Of a DNA stretch of 64,000 nucleotides, positions 57,047-64,000 are shown piece by piece (the stretch's first letter is position 1; every line of letters begins with the position of its first letter). Location: the NCBI RefSeq assembly GCF_002355835.1, contig NZ_AP017459.1:620001-684000 (forward strand), in the 5' to 3' direction. The stretch is from Candidatus Endomicrobiellum trichonymphae. GTDB lineage: Bacteria; Elusimicrobiota; Endomicrobiia; Endomicrobiales; Endomicrobiaceae. The position numbers and the translations under genes are program-made. Below the pieces are notes generated by a model, which was given only the letters and a program-made list of their open reading frames with translations, was not told where the DNA came from and did no database searches.

Positions 57047-57666
57047 CTATTCATCCTTGTTGTTTATATATTTTGAATTTCAGCCGGACATGTTTTTGTC
57101 TTTTTGAATATTTTGTATTTTATTCTTACATTATAAACGCAAAAAGTCAAATAGGATTGTGCGACTTTTTAGAACTGGAGTTTTCGCAATTAAAGACAGA
57201 GCAGAAAACAAAAGATAAAATATAAATGCAGGCTAATTTTTTCATTACTTGCGCCACAGACAGCAACAAGGGCAGCCTCTTATAAAACCAGTAGATTGAA
57301 CCCGTAATCACAACTCTAGCCGGTAAGATTAATAGATACGTACCGGCGTCGCCGTATGTCGTTCTCATAGTCAGTGCAGGTGGTCCCCACCAACATCCCC
57401 GGTGCCTCCCCCCTTGTGCAAGCCAATTCACTAACATCATCGTGCCAATCCAGTTCTATCTACAGTGTATTTTGATATTATACATCAGAATAAACTACAA
57501 TTGATTACTTTTTTATACTTTTCTTTTTGCAAAAAATGGAAATACTTAGTATACCTCAAATAAACACAGATATTTAATCTTTTTTAGCTTCTTGCTTCTT
57601 TGTAATTTCATTCTACTCCTTTAGTTTTTCCTCAAAATTGATAGGCTGTAAAAAGCATAGCTTTTA
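57047..57666. other. 0.6-kb stretch without a supported gene
   Basis: A minus-strand frame at 57147-57440 has no family features; the segment 57330-57430 is unusually GC-rich for this genome (includes GGGGGGAGGCACCGGGG on the minus strand) and may be foreign. The remainder is AT-rich filler after pgi's upstream end. Confidence 0.35.
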
Positions 57667-58145
57667 TCAATTTGTACAGCCATGTATGAAAATCACTTTC
57701 GTTGGCACAAAACTTTTTCTATCAGTGCGGGTCGGATATTCGGCTCTGACAACGCCAAAATTGCTTAATATATTTTCTAGCAACTTTTTTCCCCCAAGAG
57801 AATCCAGTTTAATTCCAGACTTACACAAATCGTTTATAATATATCCATCATCTGTTAAAATTACCCAATGTTCATCTGGGTGTTTTGTTGCTTTTACTAA
57901 AACTGTTATAAATTCATCATGATTATCGACAAAAGCTGTGTGTATTTGAATATGACATTCTTTCCCTTTTGTAAGTTTTTGCTGCCGTCTATGTACGTGC
58001 AATCTTTAAGCCAGTTGTAATGCCCCCGCATTAAACTTTTTATTACTCTTTTGAGTTTATTCTCCCCACTCCCCGCATCCACGAAAAGACTTCTGCCACT
58101 AACAACCCTGCAATGCCCACCATACTTAGCAGAAGTATCAGTCAT
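57667..58145 (-). pseudogene. Frameshifted DUF1828-domain protein
   Basis: From ATG 58145: MTDTSAKYGGHCRVVSGRSL, then HYNWLKDCTYIDG (DUF1828 N-terminal helix); a one-base shift near 57965 moves the frame to IQIHTAFVDNHDEFITVLVK, HWVILTDDGYIINDLCKSGI and GGKKLLENILSNFGVVRAE, the DUF1828 core (LTDDGYTINDL-type motif). The C-terminus is also altered by a second shift. DUF1828 proteins are small, often phage- or plasmid-borne, of unknown role. Confidence 0.6.
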
Positions 58146-58749
58146 TTCATTTTTTCTCCTCTCTTTTTATTACAGCTTCGGCAACAGCAGACGTTAGCTC
58201 CTCGACATTAGGGTGGTAATATTTTTTTACTTTTCCAAATCTGTTCTTAAATCTACTATTTCTACCAACTGCTCTTTAGTCGCCAAAGCATCCGGCGATA
58301 GATTCGGCTTTGAAACTATTGCTCCCGAATTATCGTGGTTATCGTGTGATCTGCGGAGCTGCGTCAATAACTATAGCGTAAGAGCTACACACGCCCATTA
58401 TCTGAGCCTTATCGTTATCTTTTTTGAGGTTAGAGTTTCTTTTCAATTTGCGGTCAAAAAAACAACTGCATCTTTGACATACTATCTTATACCCGATTAA
58501 TACGACCTCGGCATCTAAACCGATTATGAATTCTTCTGACGGCATCTTTTTTACTACTTCTAAGATATCTTCGCAGTTTCTGTAATCGTAGTCCCGAAAT
58601 TTGCTCTTTAATATAAGAAACTGGGTTCCTCTCAGATTCAAGCGAAAACTGTTCCCATAAGATAATTTGTCTTTTCTTTTATCACTTCTCTTATCTGTTC
58701 TTTCACCGTTTTTTTTATAGTTTCCTATTCCCTCACCATTAGCGTCCAC
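58146..58749 (-). pseudogene. Frameshifted gene of unknown family upstream of the DUF1828 remnant
   Basis: Open 58339-58749: MDANGEGIGNYKKNGERTDK, then GTQFLILKSKFRDYDYRNCE, SEEFIIGLDAEVVLIGYKIV, a CQRC pair, and a stop after VIDAAPQITR. Two further frames continue with coding-like text (IVSKPNLSPDALATKEQLVE; YHPNVEELTSAVAEAVIKRE) up to the DUF1828 start, so one longer gene seems to have been cut by frameshifts. The lysine-rich charged N-terminus and the short dense packing would fit a phage-derived segment, but I recognise no family. Confidence 0.4.
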
Positions 58750-58981
58750 TATGCATTAAGAAATGTAACTGTCCTCAAGGGTTGGGTGGTAACTGCCATT
58801 TTTTGCACAGCTTTTTTATCTTTTCTCTGAGCGGTATAGGTATTCGCCGCATACCGAACGACACAGAGCGGTGAGAGTTGACGAAATTGCTTTCGGCATT
58901 ATCAACGTTCTTTGATTACCCACATAAAAATATGTCTTACTACAAGTACCTCATTGGATAATCGTTTAGTTCCGATTATTT

Positions 58982-59325
58982 TTAAATAGTTATCTGATTT
59001 GATTTTTTAAAATATTTTTCGACGGGTTGATTTGTCAGAAAGAACAAAAAGCAAAAGATTAAAACTGCTTGTTCCAAAAACTGCGGCAGGATAAAAAAAT
59101 GTAAGATAATTATTCTTTCTCCTATGCCCTTCTTTATAATGATATTTATTTCTTGTAACAGCTGCTGAATGCATTGCAACAAACGCGGCTTCATTTGCAA
59201 TTATATCATTAACAGTTATAATATAAACCTGTATAAATGCAAACATTACAAAAGTAATAAATATAACTACAAACAGTACTTATAAGAGACCGACTGTTAT
59301 TTACAGGCATATTTTTTATCATTTA
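58982..59325 (-). pseudogene. Remnant of a TadE-like pilus-assembly membrane protein
   Basis: Minus strand near 59300-59150: VLFVVIFITFVMFAFIQVYI then ITVNDIIANEAAFVAMHSAA and VTRN: a hydrophobic helix followed by a polar segment, the layout of TadE/TadF-type pseudopilins. The following sequence is frameshifted (HYKEGHRRKNN or HYKEGIGERII). It lies directly downstream of a secretin remnant, which fits a former Tad/Flp-like locus. Call depends on context. Confidence 0.35.
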
Positions 59326-59334
59326 ACGTAACTC

Positions 59335-59900
59335 ACTAATGGGACCAGCTAAAACCATTGTATATTCGTCTTTTATCTGAAGACGCGAATGAGCTTGTTT
59401 TTTCAATATTTCCGGAAACATCCAACGGAGACACTGTTGTTAATTCTTGAAAGTTCACTGTTAATGACAATGTAATCTTATTGTCTCTTATGACCGTTGG
59501 AGTAATTTTCATCATTATTACGTATTTTTTTCATTTTACTGAAGAGTTACCAATAATTCCAGTCACTGTAATGGGAAATTCTTCGCCAACCATAAATTCA
59601 GTACTCGTACCCGATTTTGTAATAAGTTTAGGCTTTGGCAAAATTTTTGCAGCACCGTTTTCTTACAAAATTTTTAGAGTTACTGAAAGTTGATTTCTTA
59701 TTTCTGTAAACTTTGATTCAAAAACAGCTGGAGTATTGGATCTACTTATCGAAATTGCGTCGGTTCATTTAATGCCAATATCCCTATTTTCGTTTTCATT
59801 GATCTCGGTGATTTCTACGTCAATTTCTATCATTTGTTCGTTCTGATGCGTGCGCAACAACTGCAAGAAACAAAAATGAAACGATAACTAATTTTTTCAT
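59335..59900 (-). pseudogene. Broken secretin-domain protein (Tad/type II/IV pilus outer-membrane channel)
   Basis: Starts at an ATG overlapping the gcvT stop (ATGA) with signal peptide MKKLVIVSFLFLAVVAHAS. Then MIEIDVEITEINENENRDIG, TPAVFESKFTEIRNQLSVTL, ENGAAKILPKPKLITKSGTS, TEFMVGEEFPITVTGIIGNS, MMKITPTVIRDNKITLSLTV and TMVLAGPISE: the conserved secretin fold. Damage: a frameshift after the signal peptide, TGA at two apparent Trp codons (GIK-stop-TDA and SVK-stop-KKY), TAA in TLKIL-stop-ENG, and a shortened N-terminus. Confidence 0.78.
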
Positions 59901-60961
59901 TTTTGTTTCTTATAAAACGGTTTAGTAACTGTTTTTATCTTTTTTCTGTTATTATGAATCTCAACTTCCAATTCATCCGTGCCGGCATCGGCATCAATCA
60001 ACGCTATACCTATTGCTTTTTTTAATGTGGGAGAAAAAGAACCGCTTGTTACATATCCGACTTTTTTATTCCCCGAAAAAATTTCATTTGAATTTCTTGC
60101 AATACCTGATGTACATTCAAACGCTATTGATTTTTTCATAGACTTATCTTTTAGAAGCAACAGCCTGTTTTTACCTATGAAATCGTTATCCCAATTTATT
60201 ATCTTTTGAAATCCGGCGTCAATAGGATTTATATTCTCGCCAATTTCATGTCCGTGTAAAGGCATACAAGCTTCTAATCTCAAAGTATCGCGACAGCCGA
60301 GTCCGCAGGGTTTTACCGAAAGACTCATAAGTTTTTTCCAAAATTTATTTACCTGCTCTTTTGAGATAAAAATTTCAAAGCCATCTTCTCCCGTATAACC
60401 AGTTCTTGCAACTCTGTAAAAATCTACACTAATATCTTTCAGTTTTAATATTGAAACTGTAAAATATTTCATACTTTTTATATCTGTTTCAGAAACGCTT
60501 TGTAATATTTCGGCAGACTTAGGACCTTGTATCGCGATAAGAGAAATATCGCTGCTTATATTTTTTATTTCGACTTTTTCCATTTTATGTTTGCTTAACC
60601 AGTTAAAATCTTTTTCCAGATTTCCGGCATTTACTACAATCATATATTCACTGCCGAATTTATAAACTATAATATCGTCTTTTATGCCTCCTTCTTCATT
60701 TAATATCATTGAGTATCTTGCTTTTTTATCAGGCAGTCCAGATATATTTCCAAGCGTAACATAATTCAAAAACTTTTCAGCATTTTCTCCGGTTACTGCA
60801 AAAGTTCCCATATGAGCCGTATCAAATACACCGACATTTGTTCTCACGGCATTATGCTCGTCAATAATTGATGTATATTGCACCGGCATTTCCCAGCCGC
60901 CGAATTCAGTAAATTTTGCTCCAAGCTTTTTATGCTCGTCAAACAAATACGTTCTTTTCAT
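59897..60961 (-). CDS. gcvT: Aminomethyltransferase (glycine cleavage T protein)
   Basis: 354 residues. KRTYLFDEHKKLGAKFTEFG, GWEMPVQYTSIIDEHNAVRT, GVFDTAHMGTFAVTG, NEEGGIKDDIIVYKFGSEYM, ARTGYTGEDGFEIF, GLGCRDTLRLEACMPLHGHE, and the C-terminal barrel GYVTSGSFSPTLKKAIGIAL. Transfers the methylene of glycine from lipoyl-GcvH to tetrahydrofolate. GcvH and GcvP are not in the window. Intact, though its downstream neighbour, the secretin, is dead. Confidence 0.95.
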   Translation of the reverse strand: MKRTYLFDEHKKLGAKFTEFGGWEMPVQYTSIIDEHNAVRTNVGVFDTAHMGTFAVTGENAEKFLNYVTLGNISGLPDKKARYSMILNEEGGIKDDIIVYKFGSEYMIVVNAGNLEKDFNWLSKHKMEKVEIKNISSDISLIAIQGPKSAEILQSVSETDIKSMKYFTVSILKLKDISVDFYRVARTGYTGEDGFEIFISKEQVNKFWKKLMSLSVKPCGLGCRDTLRLEACMPLHGHEIGENINPIDAGFQKIINWDNDFIGKNRLLLLKDKSMKKSIAFECTSGIARNSNEIFSGNKKVGYVTSGSFSPTLKKAIGIALIDADAGTDELEVEIHNNRKKIKTVTKPFYKKQK

Positions 60962-61097
60962 TTTTTATGTTCCTCTTTACTTATTTTTAAGACTACTTAC
61001 AGCTAAAAATCATATCTGCTTTTTTGTCATTAACAGCTTAGCGACCAACACACTATCTATGCATCAGAAACACTATATTTTTGACAAATGACGTAAT

Positions 61098-62102
61098 TTA
61101 TCTAGCAAGTTTTTCATCAAGTAAATAACAATTACCCTTTGTTCTTGAAATTGCAACATAGAGTTTATTTTTTGTTCGTGGGCTTAATTCATTAAGTTTT
61201 TCTTCTTTCCAAAATTTTGCAGTTTTTTTATTTAAAATAATGCAAGTATCATCATAATCATCTTCACCTTTGCATTCGCCCCAATTCTTTGATTTAAAGC
61301 TTTCACTATTGCTTTTTTTATCATAAACGAGTTTAATTACTGCATTGTTTCTTAAAATAGTCAAAGCGGAATTTTTATCTTTAATAGGTATTATTTTAGT
61401 TATATCTTTTCTATTTGAATATATTTCAATCCCAATCTTATCCCTTATGAAATTGCAAATTGTTGGACTGCATCTATAACTATTTTTAAGTGTTTTTTAT
61501 CAATCAACACATTTTTTTTGTTTAAGTTTACGGCAATATTTTTCTAAATCTTTGTATAGATTGCAATTTACGCTCCTGTCATCACTTGTCACATAAGTGT
61601 TTTGAAAAAAATCTCCGACAAATAAAAAACCAATATTTGCTTGAGCAATTTGAGTTATAAAATTAAAATCATGACCGCCTAAATCCTGAAACTCATCAAA
61701 AAACAAATAATCGTAAAATCTCTCAAGTCTCGCCTTTATATCATCAATTATACCTTCGTCTTCAGCAAATTTACCCAAACGATTGTAATAAAAACGTCTT
61801 TCCTCATTTATACATTCTTGCGAATACAATCTTTTCGGTCTGTTAAAACATATTCCTTTTACTTTATATTTAAAAAGTACAAAAGGCTTAATGCAAAAAT
61901 TGTATAAAAACCCAAAATATTCTTGAGTTCTGATATTATCTGGATAATACCCAAATCTTTTTACAATTCTATTTTTTATTAAATTGAGGTTTGTATTTGT
62001 ATATGTAACAATGACAAATCGTTCTTTCAAATTTAAACGATCTATTAAGTACTTAGTTTTCCCTGAACCTGCTACAGCTAATATTAGTTTTCTCTCAACC
62101 AT
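61098..62102 (-). pseudogene. UvrD-like helicase of an OLD-nuclease operon, interrupted by tandem stops
   Basis: Short superfamily-1 helicase: Walker A LILAVAGSGKTKYLIDRL at the N-terminus, motif Ia VIVTYTNTNLNLIKNRI, Walker B DYLFFDEFQDLGGHDF, then VGDFFQNTYVTS. At 61497-61502 two adjacent stops (TGA TAA) break it; the same frame continues SYRCSPTICNFIRDKIGI (motif IV-like), DDYDDTCIILNKKTA and NKLYVAISRTKGNCYLLDEK (motif VI). Without those stops it would be about 330 residues. Its ATG lies within the last 19 nt of the OLD gene. Resembles the GajB partner of Gabija-type systems but is smaller. Confidence 0.78.
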
Positions 62103-63398
62103 TTGATTGACTCTTTAATATATTCGGGAACTGCCAACTCATCCCCCTTTTTATCAAGTAATTCAAGCGCATACTCTGTTTTTTTATTAAGCATATATTG
62201 TTCAACATTTTTATTTTCTGTTAATTTTTTTGAAAAAATATCATTACAGATTTCCTTATTACTATTATATAAAGATAATTCAAATGTATATATATCATTT
62301 TTTTTGATAGTCCTTATCATTGTCCGTAATGACAGCTGTCTTTATTTTTAATAGCCTAGCTACTTCCATATATCTTTTGAATCTCTTTCCTCCAACAGAA
62401 ATAATATGCATATCTGATAAATTTGATTTTTTCCCCAGTTTCTAATTCAAAAAACTTCTCAAGCAATATATATTCTGTGTCACCTTCAACAAGAATTACT
62501 TTACTTGACAATATAAATTCTAATATGTTGTTGTATGGTGATTTAATAAAAAATTTCACTGTTTCTTCACTTAATTTCTCTAGGTCAATAGATTCTTTGC
62601 TACTACTGTTTAACAAAGTAGAATTACGCAAATCCAATTGAGCACTAATCAAACTATTATGCGTCGTTATAAATAACTGTTTATTTGGGGATTTATTAAG
62701 TCTTTCTATCAAATTCAGCATATTGATATGACTTAAATGATTTTCAGGTTCTTCTAACAGAATTATATCAAGTTCATCTTCATTTTTTATGAAACATTGT
62801 CTTCCTTTAACATGATTTTGTAAATCAATATCGTCTTCGATAATTGTCAAATCTGTCTCAAGATTAGATTTTGTATTATTTTTTATTGAAAACTCATATT
62901 TGCCTTTAGATATCCTGTCATTTAAACATTTTAGTATACTTTCTTTAAATTTTAATTTAGAATTACGATATTCATTTAAATGTTTATTTTTTCAATTTTC
63001 GAAACGGAACAGTTATAAAGCTTTTTTACAAATAAGTTGGTAGCATATTCATTGTCTATCATTGTATTATCCAATAAAATATGTTTGAATTGTTTTTTAA
63101 ACCCCCAAGCTGAATGTCATGAAAGAAATTGAATAGTACTCATATGGGGAATTATTGGTGATCTGTTTTAATATATCTGAAATATCCTTGCTGAGTTCTT
63201 CTCTCGGAGAACAAATTAAACTAATCCCAGTGTTTCAATTTTATGTATACTTCCCGATAAAACTAAGTCTATTGCCGATAGAATAGAACTTTTACCCGAT
63301 TCATTATCTCCAACAATGACGTTAATATTTTGTTTAAAATTGATTTCAATAAAACTGAACCTCTTAAAATTAAATACTATGAGTTTTTTAATTTTCAT
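62084..63398 (-). pseudogene. Broken OLD-family ATPase/TOPRIM nuclease (GajA-like)
   Basis: From ATG 63396-63398: KIKKLIVFNFKRFSFIEINF and NVIVGDNESGKSSILSAIDL (Walker A). After a stop near 63216 the middle is compressed and frameshifted; it resumes with LDIILLEEPENHLSHINMLN (Walker B), KQLFITTHNSLISAQLDLRN, then the TOPRIM part VILVEGDTEYILLEKFFELE, and in other frames HIISVGGKRFKRYMEVARLL, KTAVITDNDKDY, ending with YIKESIKWLREN. At least four frame changes. Start overlaps the upstream nuclease stop as ATGA, and its end overlaps the helicase start, marking one operon. Confidence 0.82.
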
Positions 63399-64000
63399 TT
63401 TACCACAAATATTATATCCGCCAAAGCCGAAAATCCATGAGATCTGCCATTGAATTCAAAAGATATATTCAAATCTTCTGTTTTTTTGCTTTTAAAACTG
63501 TCCAAATATGAAATAACCGCTGGTTTCAATAAGTTAATATTTCGTTTCAATTTCCATGAATTATTAAAGTCGTCTGTGTCAACAAGAATAAGAAACAAGC
63601 GATTTTCTGAACCGAATCGCATTTCTCCCTGATTCTCATAAAGCCACTTTATTAAAATTTCCGGCTTTTCTTGCACTTCTTTCAAAATTTCCAATTTTTC
63701 AGCTTTTAATTTTGTCAGTACTTGACTGCAAAACACGTCATTTTTATCTTTCATTTTCTCTGTTATTTCGTAAAGAATATCAGTTGGTTTTGCATTTTTG
63801 TCAAATACGATTCCTGCTTCTGCTGCTTTCTTTTTTAGGTAGGTTAATTCAATTGGCAAACCTTTTTCTTTACGCTTACACTTAACGTATTCAGATGGCA
63901 AGTAGGTAACTTTCAAATCAAATGGAATGTCATTGATAAAGAAATCGACGTTTTTTATTTGGCCAACCGTAGGCAATACAGCAGGATGTAATTTAAAAAT
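63395..64000 (-). CDS. Putative PD-(D/E)XK-type nuclease, 5' end beyond the window
   Basis: Open across the whole visible 201 codons to the window edge, so the start is outside (the first in-frame candidate at 63976 is not convincing because coding-like sequence KLHPAVLPTVGQ continues upstream). VDFFINDIPFDLKVTYLP holds an aspartate followed by D-L-K, the PD-(D/E)XK core pattern; then KGLPIELTYLKKKAAEAGIV, ENRLFLILVDTDDFNNSWKL, and the C-terminus FEFNGRSHGFSALADIIFVV. Probably a restriction-type endonuclease. It is upstream of, and overlaps, the OLD gene. It may be the only undamaged part of the operon in view. Confidence 0.55.
   Translation of the reverse strand: MFKLHPAVLPTVGQIKNVDFFINDIPFDLKVTYLPSEYVKCKRKEKGLPIELTYLKKKAAEAGIVFDKNAKPTDILYEITEKMKDKNDVFCSQVLTKLKAEKLEILKEVQEKPEILIKWLYENQGEMRFGSENRLFLILVDTDDFNNSWKLKRNINLLKPAVISYLDSFKSKKTEDLNISFEFNGRSHGFSALADIIFVVK

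Noticed and set aside
59335-59900. UGA decoded as tryptophan
   Set aside because: Several intact genes in the window (ruvB, nspC and gcvT) end in TGA, and the TGA-bearing secretin also has frameshifts and TAA stops.

Overview
The window looks like a chromosomal segment of an AT-rich, Gram-negative (LPS-transport-encoding) bacterium undergoing genome reduction. Gene content fits an intracellular symbiont of the Elusimicrobiota, close to 'Candidatus Endomicrobium': complete biosynthesis operons, sugar PTS, NspC-type polyamine genes, a SpoIID/LytB protein, and an exceptional density of broken genes lying among intact housekeeping genes. The taxonomic call is inference from gene content and recall, not from a marker gene. 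I see no rRNA, tRNA, CRISPR array or intact insertion sequence.

Layout. 0-5.3 kb: ruvA (cut by the window edge) and ruvB, separated by a broken DNA methyltransferase; then queH (broken), a SpoIID-like protein and queA (broken). 5.4-11.4 kb: an intact leuA-leuC-leuD-leuB-asd operon. 11.6-14.0 kb, minus strand: a two-gene carboxy(nor)spermidine pathway (dehydrogenase and nspC). 14.1-16.0 kb: a decayed three-gene type II restriction-modification operon, one of whose methylase genes carries a 273-bp perfect inverted copy of the middle of nspC. 16.5-18.3 kb: a fused glycosyltransferase/PAP2 membrane enzyme. 18.4-23.1 kb: vitamin B12 uptake (btuF, btuC, btuD, cobO intact, the TonB-dependent receptor broken). 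24-29 kb: a small exported ORF with a G10 tract, slipin/NfeD, lepB and lepA. 28.9-36.1 kb: a long minus-strand PTS cluster (hpf broken, ptsN, hprK broken, rapZ, mannose-type EIIA/B/C/D, HPr, EI). 36.3-39.7 kb: lptB-lptA-lptC-kdsC intact, followed by kdsA and hldD fused into one wreck by a deletion. 39.9-43.1 kb: mfd. 43.6-45.5 kb: a broken RloA/RloB-type ATPase pair interrupted by an insert that carries an intact exported protein. 45.6-57.0 kb: housekeeping genes lipA, purH, recX, a DUF362 ferredoxin, an RluA-family synthase, ligA, nusB, rlmN, pgi. 57-60 kb: debris of DUF1828, TadE-like and secretin genes. 59.9-61 kb: gcvT. 61.1-64 kb: a defence-like operon of PD-(D/E)XK-type nuclease (open to the window edge), OLD-family ATPase/TOPRIM nuclease (broken) and UvrD-like helicase (broken).

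How it works together. Amino-acid (leucine; aspartate semialdehyde for lysine/threonine and polyamines), purine, lipoate and sugar-uptake functions are kept whole. Systems for defence against foreign DNA, queuosine tRNA modification, KDO/heptose supply, the outer-membrane B12 receptor, HPr(Ser) kinase, ribosome hibernation and a secretin/Tad-like apparatus are being lost. This is what would be expected of a provisioning endosymbiont in a sheltered compartment. The decay is recent: reading each wreck across its frameshifts still recovers near full family motifs.
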